A DNA stretch of 33,079 nucleotides from NCBI GenBank assembly GCA_023262495.1, contig JALRAS010000018.1, positions 1 through 33,079 of the forward strand, read 5' to 3'. Numbering within the stretch: the first letter of the stretch is position 1; the number at the start of each line of letters is the position of its first letter. Below, one piece after another: positions 1-8,652 of this stretch. The notes below the pieces were generated by a model that was not told the DNA's origin, did no database searches, and saw only the letters and a program-made list of their open reading frames with translations. This DNA comes from Bacteroidia bacterium (GTDB lineage Bacteria; Bacteroidota; Bacteroidia; UBA4408). A program made the position numbers and the translations under genes.

Positions 1-585
1 ATTAAAAAAACAGGCAACAAAATTATATCTCAGCCCATCAAAGGTACAGCAAGGCGTGGTTCAACCGAGAAAGAGGATGAAACGCTCATACAAAATTTGC
101 TCGCTAATCAAAAAGAACGCAGCGAAAATGTAATGATCACTGATTTAGTAAGAAATGATTTGAGCAAACACGCAGCCCGCAATTCAGTGCATGTTGATGA
201 GCTTTTCGGGATTTATTCTTTTAAGCAAGTTCATCAAATGATTTCAACAGTAAGTGCCACCTTAAAGGAGGAAAAAGACTATATTAAAGTGATTAGAGAT
301 GCCTTTCCGATGGGCTCAATGACAGGCGCTCCAAAAATTATGGCAATGAAATTGATTGAGCATTATGAAAAAATGAAACGAGGACTTTATTCAGGTGCTC
401 TCGGTTATATTGATCCTAATGGTAATTATGATTTTAATGTACTCATTCGGAGTATCATCATTAATACCACCAATAATAAAGCTCAATTTTGTGTAGGTAG
501 TGCCATCACTGCCGATGCTAACGCGCAAGATGAGTACAATGAGTGTTTGCTCAAAGCAAATGCCATGATGAAGGTTTTAGGATAA
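1..585 (+). CDS. pabB: Chorismate-binding enzyme, PabB/TrpE family, C-terminal part (5' truncated)
   Basis: The frame is open from base 1 and stops at TAA 583-585, so only the last ~194 residues are visible; the true start lies upstream. The fragment begins in the conserved QPIKGTARRG segment of the anthranilate/aminodeoxychorismate synthase component I family, then ENVMITDLVRNDL, FPMGSMTGAPK and a C-terminal GSAITADA-type motif. These form the chorismate site. Enzymes of this family aminate chorismate, giving 4-amino-4-deoxychorismate (folate) or anthranilate (tryptophan). The PIKGT stretch, where the lysine is typical of PabB, favours the folate enzyme, but PabB and TrpE cannot be separated firmly from this part. 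recG follows 29 bp downstream on the same strand and may be cotranscribed. Confidence 0.88.
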   Translation: MKKTGNKIISQPIKGTARRGSTEKEDETLIQNLLANQKERSENVMITDLVRNDLSKHAARNSVHVDELFGIYSFKQVHQMISTVSATLKEEKDYIKVIRDAFPMGSMTGAPKIMAMKLIEHYEKMKRGLYSGALGYIDPNGNYDFNVLIRSIIINTTNNKAQFCVGSAITADANAQDEYNECLLKANAMMKVLG

Positions 586-614
586 ATATTTACTTTTAGC
601 CAAAGTTTATACAC

Positions 615-2726
615 ATGGGCAGCAACAACATTTTAGAAACACCGGTTGAGTTTTTAAAAGGAGTAGGGCCTCAGCGTGCCCAGTTGCTAAAAACGGAATT
701 GAATATACATACATTCGAAGATTTGCTGCAGCATTTTCCTTTCAGGTATGTTGATCGCAGTAAGTTCTACAGTATTGCTGAGGTAAATGATACAGTAGCC
801 TACATCCAAACAAAGGGTTTGATTATTAAAACCGAGACATTGGGAGAAAAGCGGACTAAGCGTTTTGTGGCAACCTTAAAAGATCATACAGGCACCATTG
901 AGTTGGTTTGGTTTCAAGGTTTAAAATGGGTAAGTGAATTGGTAAAGGCGGGTGAACAATACGTGGTTTTTGGAAAACCAACTGATTTCAAAGGAAAATT
1001 TTCTTTTTCACATCCCGAGATAGAGTCATATGATCATTATATGCAAATGGGAACTGAGGGGTTGCATGGCATCTACTCAAGTACCGAACGACTCAGAAAT
1101 TTTGGAATGGATAGCAAGGGTATGCTCAAGTTGATGCGCCAGTTATTGCATCAGTTACATGGTCATTTACCCGAGTATTTGCCTTCGTATTTGATTCAGC
1201 AAAATAAATTTGTTTCTCGTGAGGTGGCATGGAGAAATATTCATTTGCCTGCTAATGCAAACGAATTAAAGGACGCGGAGTTCAGATTAAAGTTTGAAGA
1301 ATTATTTGTGATACAAATGCGCTTGCTGAAAATAAAAACCAATCGTAATCTTGTATACAGAGGGATGGTATTTGGTAAAGTTGGCAACTATTTCAATACA
1401 TTTTATAATGATTATTTGCCTTATGAGTTAACAGGAGCACAGAAGCGAGTAATTAAAGAAATTCGTTCAGATATGGGCAGTGGCAAACAAATGAATCGTT
1501 TGCTTCAAGGTGATGTGGGAAGCGGGAAAACAGTAGTGTCGCTCATTTGTATGTTAATTGCACTCGATAATGCCTATCAAAGTTGTTTGATGGCACCTAC
1601 GGAGATATTGGCCAATCAGCATTTTACCACTATTACAGAATTATTGGGTAATATGCCTGTTAAGGTTGGATTATTGACAGGTTCAACTACCAAAAAGCAG
1701 CGTGCTGTTTTATTTGAGCAATTACTCAATGGCGAATTACACCTATTGATTGGCACCCATGCATTAATTGAAGAGAAGGTGCAATTTCAAAATTTGGGAT
1801 TTGTTGTGATTGATGAGCAGCACCGTTTTGGTGTGGAACAGCGCAGCAAACTCTGGAGTAAAAGTCAACAATATGTTCCACATGTATTGGTAATGACTGC
1901 TACGCCTATTCCAAGGACTTTGGCAATGACCGTATATGGCGATTTGGATATTTCAATTATTGATGAATTGCCACCGGGCAGAAAGCCCATTATGACTGTG
2001 CATCGTTATGACGATAGAAGACTTGATGTATATGAATTTATAAGAAATCAAATTGCTGCCGGAAGACAGGCCTACATTGTGTACCCATTGATTGAGGAGT
2101 CGGAAAAACTTGATTATAAAAACCTAATGGACGGTTATGATATGGTATTGAATCGTTTCCCAATTCCACAATATCAAATAAGTATTGTACACGGAAAAAT
2201 GAAAGCCAAAACGAAGGATTGGGAAATGCAGCGCTTTGTGAATGGAACCACTCAAATTATGGTGGCTACCACAGTAATTGAAGTTGGTGTAAATGTTCCC
2301 AATGCAAGTATCATGTTAATTGAAAGTGTGGAGCGCTTTGGATTATCTCAGTTGCATCAGCTTAGAGGAAGGGTGGGGCGCGGTGCTGAGCAATCATACT
2401 GCATTTTGATGAGCTCTCATAAATTGAGCAGAGAGGCACGCATGCGCATAGATACGATGGTGCGCACCAATGATGGATTTGAGATAGCGGAGGTTGATCT
2501 GAAACTTCGTGGACCGGGAAATATCGAGGGTACACAGCAGAGCGGTGTCATTGATTTGAAGCTTACCAATATTTCACAGGATCAGGAAATTATTGAATTG
2601 GCAAGAGCAACGGCCAATAACATCATGGAAAAGGATGCTGCCTTACAAATGCCTGAGCATTTACCCTTGTTGAACTTCCTGCAACAAAACAGTAAATCAA
2701 AATCAAATTGGAGTCGAATCAGTTAG
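615..2726 (+). CDS. recG: ATP-dependent DNA helicase RecG
   Basis: This 703-residue protein has the family's usual length. RecG remodels stalled replication forks and branched recombination intermediates in the cytoplasm. The N-terminal wedge/OB region (about residues 1-230) opens with a VEFLKGVGPQRA helix-hairpin-like motif. Superfamily 2 helicase motifs follow: Walker A GDVGSGKT near residue 300, the DEQH box (VIDEQHRFGVEQR) near 400, motif III MTATPIPRTL, and motif VI QLRGRVGRG. The C-terminal DLKLRGPGNIEGTQQSG segment is typical of RecG. ATG 615 is the first start and lies 29 bp after the pabB-family stop. The gene converges on uvrD, with only 37 bp between the stops. Confidence 0.96.
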   Translation: MGSNNILETPVEFLKGVGPQRAQLLKTELNIHTFEDLLQHFPFRYVDRSKFYSIAEVNDTVAYIQTKGLIIKTETLGEKRTKRFVATLKDHTGTIELVWFQGLKWVSELVKAGEQYVVFGKPTDFKGKFSFSHPEIESYDHYMQMGTEGLHGIYSSTERLRNFGMDSKGMLKLMRQLLHQLHGHLPEYLPSYLIQQNKFVSREVAWRNIHLPANANELKDAEFRLKFEELFVIQMRLLKIKTNRNLVYRGMVFGKVGNYFNTFYNDYLPYELTGAQKRVIKEIRSDMGSGKQMNRLLQGDVGSGKTVVSLICMLIALDNAYQSCLMAPTEILANQHFTTITELLGNMPVKVGLLTGSTTKKQRAVLFEQLLNGELHLLIGTHALIEEKVQFQNLGFVVIDEQHRFGVEQRSKLWSKSQQYVPHVLVMTATPIPRTLAMTVYGDLDISIIDELPPGRKPIMTVHRYDDRRLDVYEFIRNQIAAGRQAYIVYPLIEESEKLDYKNLMDGYDMVLNRFPIPQYQISIVHGKMKAKTKDWEMQRFVNGTTQIMVATTVIEVGVNVPNASIMLIESVERFGLSQLHQLRGRVGRGAEQSYCILMSSHKLSREARMRIDTMVRTNDGFEIAEVDLKLRGPGNIEGTQQSGVIDLKLTNISQDQEIIELARATANNIMEKDAALQMPEHLPLLNFLQQNSKSKSNWSRIS

Positions 2727-2764
2727 CCAAACATACGGGTTATCTCACCTGTTTGATAGCTGAC
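2722..2764. terminator. Hairpin between convergent recG and uvrD
   Basis: GTTAGC-CAAACA (2722-2733) can pair with TGTTTG (2750-2755) and GCTGAC (2759-2764) across a 16-base loop and a 3-base bulge, with one G-U pair. It overlaps the recG stop and reaches the first base of the uvrD stop, so it could end transcripts from both sides. There is no strong T tract on either flank, so it is only a candidate terminator. Confidence 0.3.
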
Positions 2765-5178
2765 TATTGATTCAAAATTTTAATTTTAGCAAACTTGAGA
2801 ATCAATTGCTTTTTACCGGCTTCCTCAAAATTAATAGTGGCCTTTTGATTGGGATAAATGCCCTCCACTAACTCAACAATTCCTTTCCCAAATCTGATGT
2901 GCTCAATTGTTTGACCTGCTGTAAGATTACGTGTATCATCGCCTTGTATATCGTTGTTCGATTTTACTGATGCTGAACTTAGTTTAGTTAAGTTTTTTGG
3001 CGGGGTGAAAGCCGGTTTAGGAGTTGTTTTACCTGCCGGAGGTTGATATACCGGTTTTCTTGAAGCTGCTTGTTCACGCGGTTTATACTGATTGCCCCAT
3101 CCTTCTTTTGACTCGTTGAAATCGAAGTCGCTAAAGAAATCATGTTGATGAGAAGATGTTTGAGATTTTCCAAATTTTAGATTCAAACAGTCGGGATCAA
3201 TTTCACTGATAAAGCGGCTTTGCTCGCATGTATTGAGCGTGCCGAATTTATATCGGGAGGTTGCAAAAGTAATGGTGGCGCGCTTTTCTGCTCTTGTAAC
3301 CGCCACATAAAACAATCTGCGCTCCTCTTCCAATTCATCGCTGCTGTTGATACTTAACTGAGATGGAAATAAATTTTCTTCAACACCAACAATATATACA
3401 TACGGAAATTCTAATCCTTTAGCCGAGTGAATAGTCATTAAAGAAACCTTGTTGAAATCACCATCTTTGTCATCGTTGTCATCGGTGAGTAGGGCAATGT
3501 TTTGCATGTAGTCGCGCAAGAGGCGATTTTGATTTTCATCTTCCTGAACTACCAAATCATCTACATCATTCTCGGTAAACTCTTTCATACCATTAAGCAA
3601 CTCCTGTATATTTTCATATCGGTTAACGCCTTCGGGTGTTTTATCATTGTACAATTCTCTCGTTAGTCCGCTTTGCATAGCAATATGTAACCCGGCATCG
3701 TAAGCATTATGTGTATTTGCAATTGCAGCAAAACTCTTAATCATTTCGGCAAAGTCATGTAGTTTTGTCATTGCGCCCTGATTAATACCAACCTGATACT
3801 GGGTAGGATGATTGAGCACCTCCCACATAGGAACATTATGCGTAAGCGCTGCCACAGCAATTTTATCCATAGTGGTATCTCCAATTCCTCGTGCCGGATA
3901 ATTGATGATGCGTTTGAGCGATTCTTCATCTTGATGATTAATGGCTAAGCGGCAATAGGCCAGTAAATCTTTTATTTCTTGCCTCTTGTAAAAGCTCAAA
4001 CCGCCATAAATTTTGTAAGGAATATTTTGTCTGCGAAGGGCTTCTTCCATGGCACGGCTTTGTGCATTGGTGCGATACAAAATCGCAAAATCTTTGTGTT
4101 GTGCCTGCGCATTCATCTGCGTATCAAAGATAGAGGAGGCCACCACTTGTCCTTCTTCATTATCGGTAAAGGCACGGATTACATCTATTTTTTCACCAAT
4201 ATCGTTTTCTGTCCACACATCCTTTTTAAGTTGTTGCTTATTGTTGGATATAATGCTGTTTGCTGCTTTAACAATGATTTTTGTGCTTCTGTAGTTTTGC
4301 TCCAATTTGAACACTTTCAAATCGGGATAGTCTTTTCTGAAGTTGAGAATGTTTTGTATGTTAGCACCACGAAAGGCATAAATACTTTGAGCATCGTCTC
4401 CTACTACACATATATTTTCATTAAGCGCAGCTAATTTTTTTACGATTACATATTGCGAAAAGTTGGTATCCTGATACTCATCTACCATGACATATTTGAA
4501 CTTGTGCTGATACTTAAGCAATACTTCAGGAAAGTCTCTAAACAAAACATTTGTGTTGAACAGTAAATCATCAAAATCCATGGCAGATGATTGAAACAAG
4601 CGCTGCTGATACATTTTATAAATGGTCCCCAATTGTGGCTTCTGACTCGCCTTGTCCTCTAACTGAATTTCATCGTTGCCGTTATAGGCACGCCAAGAAA
4701 TAAGGTTGTTTTTTGCGGCCGAAATACGGTTGTAAACGAGCCCGGGTTTGTACTGTTTATCATCTAGTTTTAAATCTTTGATAACCGATTTGATTAAACT
4801 TTTTGAGTCATCAGTGTCGTAGATGGTAAAGTTTGTTGGAAACCCTAATTTTTCGGCTTCAATACGTAATATTTTGGCAAAAACGGAGTGGAAGGTGCCC
4901 ATCCATAAATTACGCGCTTTGCTTGATCCAACAATTTTTTCAATGCGCTCCTTCATTTCTTTGGCTGCCTTGTTGGTAAAAGTAAGCGCTAATATGCTAA
5001 AAGGGTCAACGCCATTTTGCATTAAGTAGGCAATTCTATAGGTAATTACCTTGGTTTTTCCTGAGCCCGCACCTGCAATTATCATCATCGGCCCTTCGGT
5101 GCTGGTGGCCGCGCTATATTGTGGTGGATTTAATGTTTCTAAAAAATTTTGCACGTTATATTCTGATCCATTATTCAT
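2764..5178 (-). CDS. uvrD: UvrD/PcrA-type ATP-dependent DNA helicase
   Basis: This is an 804-residue superfamily 1A 3'-5' helicase of nucleotide excision and mismatch repair. It has Walker A GAGSGKT near residue 37, motif II VDEYQDTN near 230, motif III GDDAQSIYAFRGA, motif IV EQNYRS, motif V TIHSAKGLEFPYV and motif VI RRLFYVAVTRA. After a proline- and lysine-rich linker (about 690-745) the C-terminus carries a Tudor-like module (EHIRFGKGIV), which in PcrA/UvrD contacts RNA polymerase. ATG 5178 is supported by a TAACTTTG box only 4 bases upstream of it. The small ORFs on the other strand inside this gene lack independent coding signals. Confidence 0.95.
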   Translation of the reverse strand: MNNGSEYNVQNFLETLNPPQYSAATSTEGPMMIIAGAGSGKTKVITYRIAYLMQNGVDPFSILALTFTNKAAKEMKERIEKIVGSSKARNLWMGTFHSVFAKILRIEAEKLGFPTNFTIYDTDDSKSLIKSVIKDLKLDDKQYKPGLVYNRISAAKNNLISWRAYNGNDEIQLEDKASQKPQLGTIYKMYQQRLFQSSAMDFDDLLFNTNVLFRDFPEVLLKYQHKFKYVMVDEYQDTNFSQYVIVKKLAALNENICVVGDDAQSIYAFRGANIQNILNFRKDYPDLKVFKLEQNYRSTKIIVKAANSIISNNKQQLKKDVWTENDIGEKIDVIRAFTDNEEGQVVASSIFDTQMNAQAQHKDFAILYRTNAQSRAMEEALRRQNIPYKIYGGLSFYKRQEIKDLLAYCRLAINHQDEESLKRIINYPARGIGDTTMDKIAVAALTHNVPMWEVLNHPTQYQVGINQGAMTKLHDFAEMIKSFAAIANTHNAYDAGLHIAMQSGLTRELYNDKTPEGVNRYENIQELLNGMKEFTENDVDDLVVQEDENQNRLLRDYMQNIALLTDDNDDKDGDFNKVSLMTIHSAKGLEFPYVYIVGVEENLFPSQLSINSSDELEEERRLFYVAVTRAEKRATITFATSRYKFGTLNTCEQSRFISEIDPDCLNLKFGKSQTSSHQHDFFSDFDFNESKEGWGNQYKPREQAASRKPVYQPPAGKTTPKPAFTPPKNLTKLSSASVKSNNDIQGDDTRNLTAGQTIEHIRFGKGIVELVEGIYPNQKATINFEEAGKKQLILKFAKIKILNQ

Positions 5179-5182
5179 ACAA

Positions 5183-5190
5183 CAAAGTTA
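5183..5190 (-). promoter_or_regulatory. Possible -7 box of uvrD
   Basis: Read on the minus strand, TAACTTTG matches the Bacteroidota -7 consensus TAnnTTTG exactly and ends 4 bases before the uvrD ATG, so the transcript would be leaderless or nearly so. No TTTG is found at the usual -33 distance, which keeps the call weak. Confidence 0.3.
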
Positions 5191-5254
5191 AAATTTGAAT
5201 TACAATCATCGGAGAAAAGTTTTGACATTTTCTTCAAAATGATAGGAATACTGC

Positions 5255-5323
5255 TTATCATTGCTAGTCAACTTTTTAACAAACTTCTATATTGTTAACT
5301 AAACTATTGACTATCAATGATGA
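5255..5323. repeat. Long imperfect inverted repeat in the uvrD-5395 divergent spacer
   Basis: The outer arms at 5255-5271 and 5307-5323 are 17 bases with 15 complementary positions. Inside, after an asymmetric internal loop (4 against 8 bases), TTAACAA (5276-5282) pairs perfectly with TTGTTAA (5292-5298) around a 9-base loop. This gives a roughly 69-bp stem-loop between the divergent genes uvrD and 5395. It could be an operator, a structured leader of the 5395 gene, a small-RNA hairpin or a miniature repeat element. Function is unknown. Confidence 0.55.
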
Positions 5324-5394
5324 GATAAAATATATTTATGTTTAATTAATTAAAAGGTTCATCGGTCCTGCCTATTACTTATATTTATTCCATA

Positions 5395-6300
5395 TTGCGT
5401 GTGTCATTGAAACAAGTTTTTAAAATACTAAAGAATCGTAAACTTAGGGAATATCAGCCTATCAAGTTAATATCCGAATATGATATGCACTGCTCCTTCA
5501 TCATGTCGGGTAAATCAAATACCTGTAAGGTGTATCAAATGCTCTATAATCCTGTGTTGATCATGGTAGTTTTTTCAGATATTGAAAAAGTACCGGTCAA
5601 TCAGCATCAAGTTTATCAAATTAAATCTACTGTATTTAATAGTTCAAAATCTATTATGTTGTATGTAAAACAATATCATCGCGCTGATTTAGAGGGTTTG
5701 AATGCCTTTATTTTTGAGGTGGTAGATGTTAATACGGGACTTAGTTTTTTACAGCATCGATACATGAAACGTATCTACAATTATAGTAAAGCCAAAGATG
5801 CTAATTTTATTGATGATTTTACTTTTGAGCACTATCAAAGGATTGTGGCCTTGTTTGCACAACCTAAAAAAGTTTTTCTTGTTTCTGTAACTGATGGTAC
5901 AGCATTAAAACACTTTCCAATTGACCTGTGTGCACCGCTCGAGAAGTTTTTTATAATTGGGGTTAGAAATTCCAATAAAGTGGCGGCAAGTTTGAGGATT
6001 AATGATGAGTTTTATATCTCATCAACTGCTGCTGAGGCGTATCATCAAGTTTACAATTTAGGAAAATTTGGTAAGCAAAAAGATGCTGGCAACCGCAGTG
6101 ACAAAATTCCTTCTGAGCTGCTCTGCGATACAGTGAAGGTTAAACTAATTGATAAAATTGTACTCGATTATCAAACCATTTTTGTGACTGCCGTGATAGA
6201 AAAAAATATCCTATCAACTGAGCTTCATGAGCTTTATCATTTGCATAAACTATGGTTTTTATTTCTAGAAAATCAAACAAACATTGAGACTGTTCAGTAA
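5395..6300 (+). CDS. Protein with possible flavin-reductase-like C-terminal domain
   Basis: This 301-residue protein is not confidently recognised and has no signal peptide or membrane segment. Residues ~150-270 resemble the FMN-binding split barrel of flavin reductases in pattern: a VSVTDGTALKHFPIDLCAPL strand pair, IGVRNSNKVAASL, then a YNLGKFGKQ segment and alternating strands; this is read by eye. The N-terminal ~140 residues match nothing I know. Translation would start at TTG 5395; GTG 5401 is an alternative and no in-frame ATG is close. The 3' end overlaps the start of the flippase gene by 17 bp, which implies translational coupling and perhaps a shared role in making or modifying a surface glycan. 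Confidence 0.65.
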   Translation: MRVSLKQVFKILKNRKLREYQPIKLISEYDMHCSFIMSGKSNTCKVYQMLYNPVLIMVVFSDIEKVPVNQHQVYQIKSTVFNSSKSIMLYVKQYHRADLEGLNAFIFEVVDVNTGLSFLQHRYMKRIYNYSKAKDANFIDDFTFEHYQRIVALFAQPKKVFLVSVTDGTALKHFPIDLCAPLEKFFIIGVRNSNKVAASLRINDEFYISSTAAEAYHQVYNLGKFGKQKDAGNRSDKIPSELLCDTVKVKLIDKIVLDYQTIFVTAVIEKNILSTELHELYHLHKLWFLFLENQTNIETVQ

Positions 6301-7471
6301 AAAATTTTATCACAGATTTTTCCTTATCATCAGCAATGCAGTAAGGCAGTTTTCGGCACAGGCAGTTAACTTGTTTGTTTCTATGCTGATTATAAAATGG
6401 TACAGCAATGCTATGTGGGGAAGTTTCTCAACCTATCTCTATTATACTTCCATCATTGTAATTATTACAGGTTGGGGTAATCGGGAGTATCTCATGCGCG
6501 AATTCAGCAAAGCGCCTTCAAATATGGGGAGGTTGTTTTATAGTGTGTTAAATGCGCGATGGATATTACTGATACTTGCTTTTATAATTACGTTTTTACT
6601 CTACCCCATTGGAGAGGCGGGTATCACTTGCCTATGGATATTAGCGCTGCATATCACACAATCTCTCGAGGTTTTGCTTAATTACAAAAGGAATTATTTA
6701 AGTGCAATGATAATTGAGTGTGGTGTTTTTTTATTGTTGATATTCTACTTATATAAATTTGAAATAAAACAGCTCTATCAGCTTATTGCGCTGTATTCAT
6801 GTTACCATTTATTGAGAAGTGTGGGTTACATCGTTTTGTTTAGAAATGAAATTAAGCAGCCACTTTTTTCTACTGAACCTGATTACCTGAAACACGCCTA
6901 TGTGTTTTTTCTTTTGGGGATCATTGGATTTTTACAATCACGAATCGATTTTTTAATATTCACTTTTTTCGGCAATGCCGCTGATGTTGGGGTGTATCAG
7001 GTTATTAGCGCTTATTTTATTTTAATACATGCTGTTGGAACATTAATTGTACTTCCGTTTGTTAAAAATATTTATCGCATGACCGAACATGCTGTGCTTC
7101 TATTACAACAAAGAATCGTGTTTGCCGCTTCTATCTTGGTCCTAATTTCTCTGTTGTTTTTATATATGCTGAACACCTTTATTTATCATTTTGATCTTGG
7201 TGCTACGGTTTATTTGCTGGGTGCAGCAATTGTTTATCCTCCTTATTTTTATGTGATTAAAATATTTCAGATTTATAAGTACAACCAACAAAAATATGTG
7301 CTCCAAACAGGATTAATAGCCATTCTTATCAATAGCGTCATTGCTGTTATACTTTTGACTCAGGGAAATGGAATAACTGCGGTGCTCATCGCATCTGCTG
7401 TTGCTCAAATTTACACGGCTTGGAGTTATCATTGTTTTAAACTTAATAAGATAACACTACCCAAAGATTGA
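6284..7471 (+). CDS. Polysaccharide/oligosaccharide flippase-like membrane protein (Wzx/MVF-MATE type)
   Basis: This 395-residue protein has about 12 hydrophobic segments spread over its whole length, separated by short basic loops. The first helix (residues ~8-38, with the RQFSAQAVNLFVSML stretch) and the following GSFSTYLYYTS segment are typical of Wzx-like flippases, which move lipid-linked sugars across the inner membrane. The start is TTG 6284 inside the preceding ORF, with a 17-bp overlap. No glycosyltransferase cluster adjoins it; the nearest glycan gene is the GT87-like gene at 9223. The family is inferred from topology and general resemblance; substrate is unknown. Confidence 0.72.
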   Translation: MRLFSKKFYHRFFLIISNAVRQFSAQAVNLFVSMLIIKWYSNAMWGSFSTYLYYTSIIVIITGWGNREYLMREFSKAPSNMGRLFYSVLNARWILLILAFIITFLLYPIGEAGITCLWILALHITQSLEVLLNYKRNYLSAMIIECGVFLLLIFYLYKFEIKQLYQLIALYSCYHLLRSVGYIVLFRNEIKQPLFSTEPDYLKHAYVFFLLGIIGFLQSRIDFLIFTFFGNAADVGVYQVISAYFILIHAVGTLIVLPFVKNIYRMTEHAVLLLQQRIVFAASILVLISLLFLYMLNTFIYHFDLGATVYLLGAAIVYPPYFYVIKIFQIYKYNQQKYVLQTGLIAILINSVIAVILLTQGNGITAVLIASAVAQIYTAWSYHCFKLNKITLPKD

Positions 7472-7482
7472 TCGTAATGTAC

Positions 7483-8637
7483 TCACTTTAAGTAGTTAGG
7501 TTCAAATGCCGATGCTTCACGCATTTCATCTGTAGCAAGCATACTTTTATAAGGGGCATAGGCCTCAATATTGGCACGGTGATAAACGTTTTTTAAGAAA
7601 GGAAATTCAGGGTTGTCATACGTTGGAACACCTTGTAAACGCTCTTTAACAGCAGCTTCACTCATTTGCCATTCTTCGCTCAGGCGTGCAGCAGTTGGTT
7701 CATAAAAGCACAGATAAATAAACTCTCCTTGAGAATGCGCCTGCTTTTTTGTGAAGTCAAGTGCAGCACCTGTCTGCTGATGAAAGGCATTGAGCCGTGT
7801 ATTAAAAGTTTGGGCTGCCAATTGAAAATTTTCTACCGTTTCGTAACCTGCGATATTAGCTGTAGGATAAAAAGTGGGTTGCATACCGCTTTCGTGGCAC
7901 CACATGCATTTGGCCGGTTTACCTGCAGGGTGTTTTCCTCTTTCTTTTGGAGCATAAAGATTTCCGTTTTGATCATAAATCACAAAGCGAGGTTGACCAT
8001 TTTCCATATAATCAAAGGCCTCAATTACACCGCTTCTAACATAGTTGCCTTGGGTAAAAAATCCATTGCCTTCTTCCGAAAGAAAGGAGTTTTTTAAGAT
8101 ATCTGTTTCGCTGATACGATAGCTGATTAATCGAGATCCATTGGCAATACACGAAGTATCGCAAGCAAAAATTTTAGCCGAAAAAGCAGCGTATTTTTTA
8201 CTGAACTCACTCAAGGTACGGGGCGCACCTGTGATGCTGTAATATTGGAATGTGCTATTAAAGCAAACAGCAAAAAATCTGCCGGCATCTATTCCCCCTC
8301 TTAATTGATATTCTTCGGTATTTTTAAATAAGCTTATCAGCGCTGACAATTGCTCAACTGCCGGATTCGAAAAGCCCAGTAAATTTACATCAACTTCAAT
8401 TTTTTGAGGTCCCACATATTTTACTGCTTCATCAAATTGCTCGGCCGGTAACTTAGCACCTAAGTATGAAAATAACCAAGTGATGCCTGTCATAAATTGC
8501 TCATTGCTTTGATTAGCGGGTGCAGCGTATTGTAATAAAATAATTTTACCCTTGTTTGCAGGTAAGTGATTGTATGTGCAGGCAGAGCTGCAAAAAATGA
8601 TTGTGAATAATATGTAAATGGAATTTTTTTTAGGCAT
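7483..8637 (-). CDS. Lipoprotein with a single c-type haem motif (CxxCH)
   Basis: The product has 384 residues from ATG 8637; a start at 8652 would add five residues before a normal signal peptide, so 8637 is preferred. The N-terminus is MPKKN, a hydrophobic run, then SSAC, giving a lipid-anchored Cys at residue 20. A single CMWCH motif sits near residue 245 in a KCMWCHESGMQP context, suggesting one covalently bound c-type haem. The rest matches no family I recognise; several YAPY/Trp-rich stretches look globular and periplasmic. The gene converges on the flippase with an 11-bp gap. It is likely an envelope electron-transfer or haem-binding protein, but function is unknown. Confidence 0.7.
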   Translation of the reverse strand: MPKKNSIYILFTIIFCSSACTYNHLPANKGKIILLQYAAPANQSNEQFMTGITWLFSYLGAKLPAEQFDEAVKYVGPQKIEVDVNLLGFSNPAVEQLSALISLFKNTEEYQLRGGIDAGRFFAVCFNSTFQYYSITGAPRTLSEFSKKYAAFSAKIFACDTSCIANGSRLISYRISETDILKNSFLSEEGNGFFTQGNYVRSGVIEAFDYMENGQPRFVIYDQNGNLYAPKERGKHPAGKPAKCMWCHESGMQPTFYPTANIAGYETVENFQLAAQTFNTRLNAFHQQTGAALDFTKKQAHSQGEFIYLCFYEPTAARLSEEWQMSEAAVKERLQGVPTYDNPEFPFLKNVYHRANIEAYAPYKSMLATDEMREASAFEPNYLK

Positions 8638-8652
8638 AATTGACTCAAACAA

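Noticed and set aside
3979-5029. Several 60-150 codon ORFs on the plus strand opposite uvrD
   Set aside because: They are antisense to a conserved helicase and follow its codon pattern; no signal of independent coding.
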